Assembly: GCF_000382165.1 (NCBI RefSeq)
Contig: NZ_KB907705.1
Span: 62,001-126,000, forward strand
Origin: Arsukibacterium perlucidum DSM 18276
GTDB lineage: Bacteria > Pseudomonadota > Gammaproteobacteria > Enterobacterales > Alteromonadaceae
DNA length: 64,000 bases
Direction of reading: 5' to 3'
Numbering within the stretch: the first letter of the stretch is position 1; every line of letters starts with the position of its first letter. Below are positions 56,428-64,000 of this stretch, in pieces. A program made the translations under genes and the position numbers. The notes beneath the pieces are model-generated. The model ran no database searches, was not told the origin of the DNA, and worked only from the letters and a program-made list of their open reading frames with translations.

Positions 56428-58029
56428 ATGACAAACGCTGGTAGAGCACCTGCCCCGGCAGGACCAAAGCGTGGCTGGTTTACCCGTTTTCTTGATACTG
56501 TAGAGTTTCTGGGTAATTTATTACCACATCCGGTGACATTATTTGCCTTATTTGCCCTGTTAGTAGTGGTAGGTAGCGGCGTAGCAGCCTATTTTGATTT
56601 CAGTGCAGTTGACCCGCGGCCGGAAGGCGCTGCCGGACGTTCTGCTGATGGCATTATCCGGGTGGTCAGCCTGTTTAGTGTTGATGGCCTGCAGCGCATA
56701 ATTGCTAATCTGGTAACCAACTTTACTAATTTTCCTCCGCTTGGCGTGGTGCTGGTAGCCTTACTTGGCGTTAGTATTGCTGAGCATTCCGGTTTAATTT
56801 CAGCAGCAATGCGCGGCCTGGTAATGGGCGCATCGAAACGGATGGTAACTGTTACTATCGTGTTTGCCGGTATTATCTCTAACACAGCTTCAGAGCTGGG
56901 CTATGTGGTGTTAATTCCGATGGCTGCAGTGATATTTCACTCGCTTGGCCGCCATCCGCTGGCTGGTTTAGCGGCCGCTTTTGCCGGAGTGTCAGGCGGT
57001 TACAGTGCTAATTTGTTTATTGGTACCGTTGATCCGCTGTTGGCTGGTTTTACGACCTCTGCCGCCAACCTGATAGACCCAAACTATACGGTTGGCCCCG
57101 AGGCAAACTGGTTTTTTATGATTGCCAGCACCTTTGTTATTGCCGCTTTGGGGGCCATAGTCACTGAAAAAATTGTTGAGCCTAAGCTGGGTAAATACGA
57201 TAAGAGCGAAGCGGCAATCGATTTAGACGAACAAAAACTGGAAATGCTGACACAGCAGGAAAGGCGCGGATTGGCCGGAGCCGGCCTGGCATTTTTCGCG
57301 CTGGCGGTGTTGCTGGCGCTGAGTATAGTGCCGGAATGGGGTATTTTACGTAACCCGGAAACCGGTGGTGTGCCAGGTTCACCATTCTTAAAAGGTATTG
57401 TGGTATTTATTTTCATTACCTTCGCTATACCGGGTTTTGTCTACGGCAAGATTGTCGGTACCATGAAAAACGATAAAGACGTAATCAATGCTATGTCTAA
57501 AAGCATTGGTGCCATGGGACTTTATATTGTGCTGGTATTTTTTGCGGCGCAATTTGTGGCGTTTTTTGGCTGGTCAAATTTAGGCTCTATTTTCGCAGTC
57601 AAAGGGGCCACCTTTCTGCAGGAGCTTGGCTTAACCGGGCCATTGCTGTTCCTGTTTTTTATTGCGATGTGTGGCTTTGTTAACCTGATGCTGGGGTCGG
57701 CTTCAGCTCAATGGGCGATAACCGCGCCTATTTTTGTACCCATGCTGATGATTATTGGTTATTCACCTGAAGTGATCCAGGCGGCTTACCGGATAGGTGA
57801 TTCAGTCACTAACGTTATTACCCCGATGATGAGTTATTTCGGCCTGATATTAGCGGTGGCTGCCCGCTATAAGAAAGATTTAGGCCTGGGTACCCTTATC
57901 GCCACCATGTTGCCGTATTCGATAGTGTTCTTTATTGGTTGGACACTGTTATTTTTCCTGTGGGTTTTTGTTTTCAACTTACCGGTTGGTCCAGGTTCAC
58001 CTACTTTCTATCAGTTCGAGGCAGGTTAA
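56428..58029 (+). CDS. AbgT-family transporter
   Basis: The 533-residue inner-membrane protein belongs to the AbgT family (p-aminobenzoyl-glutamate import, or sulfonamide/metabolite efflux). Family features are FLDTVEFLGNLLPHPVTLF at the start, GVSGGYSANLFIGTVDPLLA, and the late GSASAQWAITAPIFVPML with DSVTNVITPMMSYF. The ATG at 56428 has AAGAAGGA upstream. Substrate is not predictable from sequence; it diverges from bdhA. Confidence 0.92.
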   Translation: MTNAGRAPAPAGPKRGWFTRFLDTVEFLGNLLPHPVTLFALFALLVVVGSGVAAYFDFSAVDPRPEGAAGRSADGIIRVVSLFSVDGLQRIIANLVTNFTNFPPLGVVLVALLGVSIAEHSGLISAAMRGLVMGASKRMVTVTIVFAGIISNTASELGYVVLIPMAAVIFHSLGRHPLAGLAAAFAGVSGGYSANLFIGTVDPLLAGFTTSAANLIDPNYTVGPEANWFFMIASTFVIAALGAIVTEKIVEPKLGKYDKSEAAIDLDEQKLEMLTQQERRGLAGAGLAFFALAVLLALSIVPEWGILRNPETGGVPGSPFLKGIVVFIFITFAIPGFVYGKIVGTMKNDKDVINAMSKSIGAMGLYIVLVFFAAQFVAFFGWSNLGSIFAVKGATFLQELGLTGPLLFLFFIAMCGFVNLMLGSASAQWAITAPIFVPMLMIIGYSPEVIQAAYRIGDSVTNVITPMMSYFGLILAVAARYKKDLGLGTLIATMLPYSIVFFIGWTLLFFLWVFVFNLPVGPGSPTFYQFEAG

Positions 58030-58040
58030 ACCAAGCTGAT

Positions 58041-58073
58041 ATAAAAAAACCGCTGAATTCAGCGGTTTTTTTG
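58041..58073. terminator. Bidirectional terminator between AbgT gene and lacI-type gene
   Basis: AAAAAACCGCTGAA-TTCAGCGGTTTTTT, an almost perfect dyad with A-run on the left and T-run on the right, ends both the AbgT gene and the convergent LacI gene (stop at 58085). Confidence 0.88.
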
Positions 58074-58084
58074 CAAGCTAAAAT

Positions 58085-59110
58085 TCAATTACCTGCTGTG
58101 GTGGACTCGCGAACCACCAGCTCCGGAATAAATACCGTCTGTTGCTTAACATCAGCTTTGTTATTGGTTTTCTTGCTGCACTTAAACAAAAGCTCAGCTG
58201 CATATTGAGCAATGGTTGCGTTAGGTTGGTGAGCAGTGGTGAGTGGTGGCCAGGTTTGGCGCGAAAACGGGCTGTCCTCAAAACCGGCAATAGCCAGCTG
58301 ATCAGGAATAGAGATATTCATTAAACGGGCGCTGAATAAGGCACCAGCGGCAATTTCGTCGTTACACGCAAATATCGCGCTGGGCCTGTGTTTGCTGCTA
58401 AGCAGGGTTTTAGCCCGGGCGACCCCGGATTCAAACGAGTAACTGCCTGCTACTACCCACTCTGGTTTTGGCTTCAGTCCACGCTTAACCAGTGCAGCTT
58501 CAAAACCAGCCAGACGTTCGCCGCTGGAGCTATGTTCTTCATCACCACCCAAGAATGCAATGTCGGTATGGCCCAGTTCCAGTAAATGATTAGTAATTTT
58601 AAATGCGGCAGTAAAATCGTCTACCAGCACACAGTTGCTGAGCTTGGGTGATGGGGTAGAGCCGGAAATAATCCTGACAAAGGCGATATCTTTAGCGGCT
58701 AATGCTTCAGCCAGATGTGGCATTTCTGAAAAGGGTGGCGTTAACACCAGGCCTGCCAGTCTTGAACGCTCGACCAACTCGATCACCTCCTGCACGATAT
58801 CCGGCGATTTAGCATTGGTGGGGTGGATAATCAGCTCGTAACTGTGTTTACGACAGGCATCCAGCATACCGCGCTGCATTTCAATTACATAATAGGCGTT
58901 GGGGTTGTCATAAACATAACCAATGCTGTACGAACGGCTACTGGCCAGATTGCGGGCCGCTGCGTTGGGTTGATATTGCAGTTGTTTGATTGCCGCGGTG
59001 ACTTTATCAAAGGTGTCTTTACGAACTGAGGGTTCGTTATTCATTACCCGGGATACGGTTTTAATGGATACGCCTGCCAGTTTTGCCACATCATTTATAG
59101 TTGATTTCAT
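58085..59110 (-). CDS. LacI-family transcriptional regulator
   Basis: The 341-residue protein has an N-terminal LacI helix-turn-helix (INDVAKLAGVSIKTVSRVMN) with hinge helix (PNAAARNLASSRSYSIG) and a sugar-binding regulatory domain (PSAIFACNDEIAAGAL, IAGFEDSPFSRQTWPPLTT). It probably represses the divergent TonB receptor, SapC and halogenase genes, and two LacI-type operators lie between. The inducer is unknown but is probably a sugar or oligosaccharide. Confidence 0.92.
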   Translation of the reverse strand: MKSTINDVAKLAGVSIKTVSRVMNNEPSVRKDTFDKVTAAIKQLQYQPNAAARNLASSRSYSIGYVYDNPNAYYVIEMQRGMLDACRKHSYELIIHPTNAKSPDIVQEVIELVERSRLAGLVLTPPFSEMPHLAEALAAKDIAFVRIISGSTPSPKLSNCVLVDDFTAAFKITNHLLELGHTDIAFLGGDEEHSSSGERLAGFEAALVKRGLKPKPEWVVAGSYSFESGVARAKTLLSSKHRPSAIFACNDEIAAGALFSARLMNISIPDQLAIAGFEDSPFSRQTWPPLTTAHQPNATIAQYAAELLFKCSKKTNNKADVKQQTVFIPELVVRESTTAGN

Positions 59111-59193
59111 CAGTCTTTCTCAAATTGTCACTCCCGGTTAAGCTGCTTATATTAGCATAACCTTCTGAAGTGGTGATGTCGCCTGCAGCAAAT

Positions 59194-59210
59194 ATGACAA
59201 CGCTCGTCAT
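59194..59210. promoter_or_regulatory. LacI-type operator 1
   Basis: ATGACAACGCTCGTCAT: ATGAC and GTCAT arms around a central CG-containing core. It lies 84 bp upstream of the lacI-type gene start and shares ATGACA(A/G)CG with operator 2. Confidence 0.55.
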
Positions 59211-59484
59211 TCGTATAGACCAATTTTATCTAATGAATATTTGTTTATACCGCAAACAACAGTTAGATATTTATCTCATTGTTTAACTTTTAACACAAAC
59301 TGTTAATTTTAATTTTATTAAATCTTTTATAAAACAGTGGTTTAAAATTAAGGTGTGGCAGTTAAGTCAGCAGTCTGCTGCAGACAACGCTGAGCACGTT
59401 TCTAACTTTGCAACAACAAAAACTGTTGAAAATATCAACTAAAACTCTTTGCAATGCAAAAATAATTTGTGTATGTTTAAAACT

Positions 59485-59502
59485 AATGACAGCGTTGTCA
59501 TT
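59485..59502. promoter_or_regulatory. LacI-type operator 2
   Basis: AATGACAGCGTTGTCATT, an 18-bp dyad around a central CG with 8 of 9 pairs matching, the classic LacI-family form. It lies 53 bp before the TonB receptor start, where repressor would block its promoter. Confidence 0.72.
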
Positions 59503-59554
59503 GCAGGACAAGACTAAGCGCGATACATAATAAGTACAGGAACGGGAGAAGCAC

Positions 59555-62140
59555 ATGCGGAAAAATAATATAAAACGCTGCGCACTGGCGGTCAGAATGG
59601 CGTTATTGGCCACTGTTGCAACGGCTGCAATACCAGTGTTGGCAACTGACGACGAGGGCGCCAAGGCCGGTGAGGTTGAAGTGATTCAAATCAGGGGCAT
59701 CCGTGCCTCGCAGGAAGCTAACTTAAATGCCAAACGTTATAACGACGGAACTGTCGATATGATAACGGCCGAAGATATTGGTAAGTTTCCGGATAAAAAC
59801 GTAGCAGAGTCTTTGCAGCGCATTCCAGGGGTAACCATTCAACGACAATTTGGTGAAGGTGCCGCGGTGTCTATTCGTGGTGCGGGTGAAGACCTGACGT
59901 TGACGACTCTCAACGGCCAGAATGTAGCGTCGACGGGTTGGTTTGTATTAGAACCCGCCAGGCGCAGTTTTAACTATGAGTTACTCCCTTCTGAACTTGT
60001 TGGTGATTTAGAGGTTTACAAAAGCTCGCAAGCGGATTTAACCGAAGGTGGAGTTGGCGGTACTGTTATCGTTAATACCCGCAAGCCGTTAGATTTAGAT
60101 TCTAATACCTATTTTGCCTCGGTAGAGGGTTCTTATCAGTCTGACTCTGGTAGCACGGATCCGCAATTTTCTGGTTTAGGCAGTTGGAAGAACGACGATG
60201 AAACTGTAGGCTTTTTGTTAGCAGCAGTGGCGCAGCAACGCAGTTTGCAACGGCAAGGCAATGAAGCATTCTGGCAGTGGGGTGCCGGTCCGGTGGCCTT
60301 TGAACAGGATCGTAAACGTACTGCTTTTGCCGCTACCTTACAGTATCGGCCAACTGACACCCTGAATGTGGTGCTGAATGTGCTGGACATGGCAATGGCA
60401 GCCGATAATACCAACTATGCATTATGGTTAACTCAGGCTGATACAACCTGGGGTGATACCTCTGCTACAGAAGCCTGGATTGGTGATCCGGCGCTGGGAC
60501 AGGGCACCCCGGTAAAAGGGCCTCTGAATGTCGCCTATTACCAGGCCCGGCCACGGGAAGCGACCATGAAATCTCAGGTTTTGGATCTGAAGCTGGAGTA
60601 CCAGGGTGATAACTATCTGGCCAGTATTCATCTGGGTGATACCAGCTCTACCGGCGGTACAGATTTTGAAATGGTAGTGGACGATGGCACGGGTGGTACC
60701 CCGGTTAATGGTACTTATGATTTTACCGGCGGAGGCCAAAGCTGGAACACGCCAGGTTTTGATCTGGCAACTTATGATCCGGGTTCATTGGTTATGGGCA
60801 CAGGCCCGAATTTTAACCGCACACCGAAAAGCGATGATGAAAGCTACATTCAGGGCGATATTGCCTTTGAAGTCGAATACGGCATTATCAACGAGCTGAA
60901 ATTTGGCGCCCGCTATGCCCAGCATAATACCCGCAGCCGCCGCTTTGAATATATTCAGGCTGATGGTTTTAATCCGCAAATTCCGACTGCTGGTTTAGCG
61001 AACGGCTTAATTGATGTCGGCGCTGGTAATTATCAGATTATTCGTTTCGACAGTGAGGCGTTAAAAGACTGGGCTAAAGCCAGTATTATTGGTGAAACAG
61101 AAGATTTAGGCGCATACAGCGAAATTGATGAAGACAACGCGGCGTTGTATGCGATGGCCAAATTTGGCACCGATGGTGTGCGCGGTAACTTTGGTTTACG
61201 TTATGTCAGCACTGATGCCAGGTCGACCTATTATCTGGATGGCAACCAAACCAGCACTGATGCAAGCTATGCCGAGTTTTTGCCCAGCTTCAATATAGTG
61301 TTTGATTTAGCTGATGATCTGCTGTTGCGGACCTCTGCCGCCCGGGTTATGGCACGGCCACAATATGTGGATATGTATGTTAACCCTAATGTTATGGGTA
61401 CCAACGACGATTTGCCCAATAACCAACGCTGGATTGTCGGTAATGTTGGCTTGCAGCCGTTCGTTGGTAATCAGTTTGATATCGGTGTTGAATGGTATTT
61501 TGATGCCAGCTCGATGGTCTCAGCAGCGCTGTTTGCCAAAGATGTCAAAAACTTTGTCACCGTTACCCGCAGCAATGCCAGTGCGGCAGAGATCCCGTTC
61601 CCGCTGACCAATCCGGATGAACAGGCGTTTGGCTGGATTGTTGAGCAAAAAGGTAATGGTAAAGATGCCACTATTCAGGGGCTGGAGCTGCAATACCAGC
61701 AGGATTTTGGTAATGGTTTTGGTACTATTGTGAACTATACCTATACCGATGCTAAAACTGACCGTGACACCTTTGGCGACCGCAACCGGGTGCTCAGTGA
61801 TAGCTCTCGTCATTCATACAACCTGACCGGCTACTATGAAAACGACGCGGTGCAGCTGCGGCTGGCTTATAACTGGCGCAGTGAGTATATGATCCGGGAA
61901 GCCGGCTCCTACGGCAACCGGTTGCACGATGACTTTGGCAGCCTGGATTTAAGTGCTGTCTGGTCAGTGACAGATAATATCGATGTGAAACTGGATGTGA
62001 ACAACCTGCTGGAAGCCAGCTCCAAACAGTTTGGCAATAATCAGGAGCCGGTGTTCTACAGCGGTTTTGCTCAGGGCTTTCCACTCTATGAATATGAGAT
62101 GGCCCGCCGGATCACTGTGGGTGCCAGCTTCCGGTTCTAA
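59555..62140 (+). CDS. TonB-dependent receptor, carbohydrate-locus type
   Basis: The 861-residue protein has a signal peptide (to about VLA-TD, residue 31), a plug domain with IQIRGIRASQEANLNAKR and FPDKNVAESLQRIPGVTIQR, and a C-terminal barrel ending VGASFRF. The RASQE...NVAESLQRIPG type is the TIGR01782-like subfamily often linked to sugar uptake in Alteromonadales, Xanthomonas and Caulobacter. It is followed by sapC and a halogenase-like gene and preceded by a LacI regulator, the usual arrangement. A GGGAG ribosome site precedes the ATG. Confidence 0.93.
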   Translation: MRKNNIKRCALAVRMALLATVATAAIPVLATDDEGAKAGEVEVIQIRGIRASQEANLNAKRYNDGTVDMITAEDIGKFPDKNVAESLQRIPGVTIQRQFGEGAAVSIRGAGEDLTLTTLNGQNVASTGWFVLEPARRSFNYELLPSELVGDLEVYKSSQADLTEGGVGGTVIVNTRKPLDLDSNTYFASVEGSYQSDSGSTDPQFSGLGSWKNDDETVGFLLAAVAQQRSLQRQGNEAFWQWGAGPVAFEQDRKRTAFAATLQYRPTDTLNVVLNVLDMAMAADNTNYALWLTQADTTWGDTSATEAWIGDPALGQGTPVKGPLNVAYYQARPREATMKSQVLDLKLEYQGDNYLASIHLGDTSSTGGTDFEMVVDDGTGGTPVNGTYDFTGGGQSWNTPGFDLATYDPGSLVMGTGPNFNRTPKSDDESYIQGDIAFEVEYGIINELKFGARYAQHNTRSRRFEYIQADGFNPQIPTAGLANGLIDVGAGNYQIIRFDSEALKDWAKASIIGETEDLGAYSEIDEDNAALYAMAKFGTDGVRGNFGLRYVSTDARSTYYLDGNQTSTDASYAEFLPSFNIVFDLADDLLLRTSAARVMARPQYVDMYVNPNVMGTNDDLPNNQRWIVGNVGLQPFVGNQFDIGVEWYFDASSMVSAALFAKDVKNFVTVTRSNASAAEIPFPLTNPDEQAFGWIVEQKGNGKDATIQGLELQYQQDFGNGFGTIVNYTYTDAKTDRDTFGDRNRVLSDSSRHSYNLTGYYENDAVQLRLAYNWRSEYMIREAGSYGNRLHDDFGSLDLSAVWSVTDNIDVKLDVNNLLEASSKQFGNNQEPVFYSGFAQGFPLYEYEMARRITVGASFRF

Positions 62141-62169
62141 CAACAAATGCCTTGATATATAACTAAACA

Positions 62170-62197
62170 AAGGGAAGGGCAACCTTCCCTTTTGCGG
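62170..62197 (+). terminator. Hairpin between TonB receptor and sapC
   Basis: AAGGGAAGG-GCAA-CCTTCCCTT (9-bp arms, 62170-62191) then TTGCGGTTTG. The weak T-run suggests a partial terminator that lowers downstream expression relative to the receptor. Confidence 0.55.
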
Positions 62198-62276
62198 TTT
62201 GTTCTGAGCATACTTTATATTCGACTTGAGCAAAATTATAACGACAACTGCGACAGCAGGACGAAATGAGGTTGAA

Positions 62277-63002
62277 ATGACAGCGATCAGACCCCTAACC
62301 AAAGAAGCGCATGGCCATCTGCGGCTGAGCAATGAACAGGATGTATCGCATGTTGCTGGCCAGCAACTGTTGCCGCTGCTGGCAACCGAGTTTGTCAGAG
62401 CCGCCAGCGAGTACCCGATAGTTTTTGTTAAAAATAGCGAGAGCGGCCAGTTTCAGGCTGTGTTACTGGCTGCGTTGGCGGAAGGTCGCAATGAGTTTGT
62501 GTTGGGTAAGCAGTGGCAGGGACAGTATATGCCAGAGGTGCTGCGCTACTATCCGCTTTGTCTGGCTCTTGATCCACAGGACGAAGGCCAGCTGGTGGTA
62601 GCGTTAAATGAAAGCTCGCCGCGGTTAAATAGTCAGCAGGGACAGCCGCTGTTTAATCAGGACGGGACAGAGAGCCGATTTTTAGAAGATAATAAGCGGG
62701 GGCTGGCGGGGTATTTTGACGCGCAGCAGCTCACCGGAGTATTTATTGCCAGACTGGCAGAGTTGTCGCTGTTAAGCCCGCAGCAACTTAGTGTCAGCAT
62801 CCATGGCCAGCCCCAGCAGTTAAATGGCCTGTATGTAATTGATGAAGTAAAGTTAAATACACTGGCCAGTGCAGATTTTTCCGAGCTGCGGCAGCGCGGT
62901 TTTTTGCCGGCAATTTATGCGCACTTGTTATCTTTGCACAGGCTGCGCCATTTGGTGGACCGGGCTGCCAGCCAGCAGGTTCAATCCCGGCTGCCACACT
63001 AA
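62277..63002 (+). CDS. SapC-family protein
   Basis: The 241-residue protein matches the SapC family (HLRLSNEQDVSHVAGQQLLP, PIVFVKNSESGQFQAVLLAA, MPEVLRYYPLCLAL, and the late FLPAIYAHLLSLHRLRHLVD). Members were named after a Campylobacter S-layer export gene, but in this context they sit with TonB receptors and tryptophan-halogenase-like genes and their job is unknown. The ATG at 62277 has GAGG 5 nt upstream; the frame continues up to 62226. Confidence 0.9.
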   Translation: MTAIRPLTKEAHGHLRLSNEQDVSHVAGQQLLPLLATEFVRAASEYPIVFVKNSESGQFQAVLLAALAEGRNEFVLGKQWQGQYMPEVLRYYPLCLALDPQDEGQLVVALNESSPRLNSQQGQPLFNQDGTESRFLEDNKRGLAGYFDAQQLTGVFIARLAELSLLSPQQLSVSIHGQPQQLNGLYVIDEVKLNTLASADFSELRQRGFLPAIYAHLLSLHRLRHLVDRAASQQVQSRLPH

Positions 63003-63029
63003 AACACAGGGCCCTGAACGGAGTAGCAA

Positions 63030-64000
63030 ATGGCAGCAGCGACCAGGATCAAGCACATTTTGGTAGTCGGCGGTGGCACTGCTGGCTGGCTTAGCGCCTG
63101 CCATCTGGCGCGCCACCTGCAGTGTCAGCAACCGGGCAGTGTGCAGGTGACCTTACTGGAATCTGCTGATATTCCCACTATCGGAGTCGGTGAGGGCACA
63201 GTGCCGGCCATCCGCCAAAGTTTGCAGCATCTGGGGATCAGCGAAACTGATTTTATCAGAGAGTGTGACGCCACCTTTAAACAAGGGATTAAATTTGTTG
63301 GCTGGCGCAAGGCAAACGGGGGCCAGCGCCATCACTATTATCATCCGTTCGATTACCCCGAGCAGCAGCCGATAGCACTGACTCCCTATTATTTACTTAA
63401 ACCTGGCCCGGATAATTACGTAAATCGCTTAACCATTCAGGGCCAGGTTTGCGATGCCGGTCTGGCGCCGAAAACCATCAGTCCCCCCGAGTATGATGGC
63501 TTGTGCAATTATGCCTATCATCTGGATGCTGCCAGATTTGCGGCGTTTTTAACCCGTCATGCTACTGAAAAGCTGGGGGTTAATCATATAAAAGCCAATG
63601 TTAGCGCAGTGCGTCAGAATGCTGATGGCAGTATTGCCAGTGTTATGACCGACAGCGTTGGCGAAGTATCCGCTGATTTTTTTGTTGATTGCACCGGTTT
63701 TCGAAGCTTATTGCTGGGTGACACCCTGCAGGTACCCTTTATCAGCAAAAATGATATTTTGCTGGCAGACAACGCGGTGGCGCTGCAAATGCCTTATGCC
63801 ACAGCCGATAGCCCGATTGCCAGCTATACCATCGCCAGTGCGCAGAATGCTGGCTGGATCTGGGATATTGGTCTGAGTAAGCGCCGCGGCACCGGTTATG
63901 TTTACAGTAGCCAGTTTGCTGATGCTGAAACGGCAGAGCAAACCTTACGCCAGTATCTGGGCCCTGCTGCAGCAGAGTTGCCATGCCGGCATATCCCAAT
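63030..64000 (+). CDS. Tryptophan-halogenase-like flavoprotein, 5' part
   Basis: The gene starts with ATG at 63030 and runs off the right edge (323 codons seen). It has the FAD motif VVGGGTAGW (about residues 12-20), GVGEGT (52-57), a Lys84 in ECDATFKQGIKFVGW equivalent to the catalytic Lys79 of PrnA, and the NAGWIWDIGL variant of WxWxIP. These motifs mark flavin-dependent halogenases, yet genes in SapC/TonB loci seldom have a proven halogenase role. It follows sapC by 27 bp. Confidence 0.9.
   Translation, partial: MAAATRIKHILVVGGGTAGWLSACHLARHLQCQQPGSVQVTLLESADIPTIGVGEGTVPAIRQSLQHLGISETDFIRECDATFKQGIKFVGWRKANGGQRHHYYHPFDYPEQQPIALTPYYLLKPGPDNYVNRLTIQGQVCDAGLAPKTISPPEYDGLCNYAYHLDAARFAAFLTRHATEKLGVNHIKANVSAVRQNADGSIASVMTDSVGEVSADFFVDCTGFRSLLLGDTLQVPFISKNDILLADNAVALQMPYATADSPIASYTIASAQNAGWIWDIGLSKRRGTGYVYSSQFADAETAEQTLRQYLGPAAAELPCRHIP

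Larger units (their letters stand above)
59111..59554. other. Divergent regulatory region lacI-type / TonB receptor
   Basis: This 444-bp AT-rich stretch carries no gene. It contains two LacI-type operators (59194-59210 and 59485-59502) and very T/A-rich DNA at 59210-59345, suitable for promoters of both transcription units. Confidence 0.7.

Overview
The window is chromosomal DNA of a gammaproteobacterium, most like the Rheinheimera / Alishewanella / Arsukibacterium group (inference). The support is gene order (lpt-rpoN-hpf-ptsN-rapZ beside mla-ibaG-murA; zapE-rplM-rpsI-petABC-sspAB), a class II IlvC with a divergent IlvY, and the set of TonB receptor, SapC and tryptophan-halogenase-like genes under a LacI regulator. 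No tRNA, rRNA, CRISPR array or intact insertion sequence was seen.

Left third, 1-28.8 kb, is mostly conserved core. A long minus-strand operon runs yrbG-kdsD-kdsC-lptC-lptA-lptB-rpoN-hpf-ptsN-rapZ (rapZ is cut by the window edge): KDO synthesis, LPS transport, sigma-54 and nitrogen-PTS functions. Facing away from it is mlaFEDCB-ibaG-murA for phospholipid retrieval and peptidoglycan precursor synthesis. Then come two periplasmic Do-type proteases (degS, degQ), zapG, zapE, rplM-rpsI, the cytochrome bc1 genes petABC, sspAB, the ilvY/ilvC pair with a clear paired operator, mgsA, a membrane-anchored TlpA-like thioredoxin, and a Fur-box-preceded ferric iron ABC transporter (fbpABC).

Middle, 28.8-41 kb, is accessory. 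It holds a giant SpvB/Rhs YD-repeat protein of about 2,700 residues. A TAG codon replaces a repeat-conserved Trp right after the signal peptide. The protein has a DUF4329-like C-terminus, and a small exported protein starts 2 nt downstream (candidate immunity gene). Next is a PrlF-YhaV toxin-antitoxin module preceded by a perfect palindrome and bracketed by two copies of a roughly 33-bp repeat. A 16-codon stub of a REP-associated transposase lies beside the second copy. Two orphan periplasmic solute-binding-like proteins follow.

Right part, 41-58 kb, looks like one physiological neighbourhood. A hybrid kinase with a sodium/solute-symporter domain (CrbS type) and a LuxR response regulator (CrbR type) flank a four-gene overlapping operon (ATP-grasp-like protein, HlyD adaptor, DHA2 exporter, GCS2-type carboxylate-amine ligase). 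Beside them are a GntP permease with an alpha/beta-hydrolase lipoprotein, a TonB receptor, 3-hydroxybutyrate dehydrogenase and an AbgT transporter. A 15-bp motif close to TAGYACTAARGTAC sits upstream of gntP/TonB receptor, of the ATP-grasp operon and of bdhA. I infer a shared regulon, possibly linking 3-hydroxybutyrate or acetate use to an uncharacterised conjugation and export pathway.

Right end, 58-64 kb: a LacI regulator, a TonB receptor, SapC and a truncated tryptophan-halogenase-like flavoenzyme, with two LacI-type operators in the divergent promoter region, make a probable carbohydrate-uptake locus.
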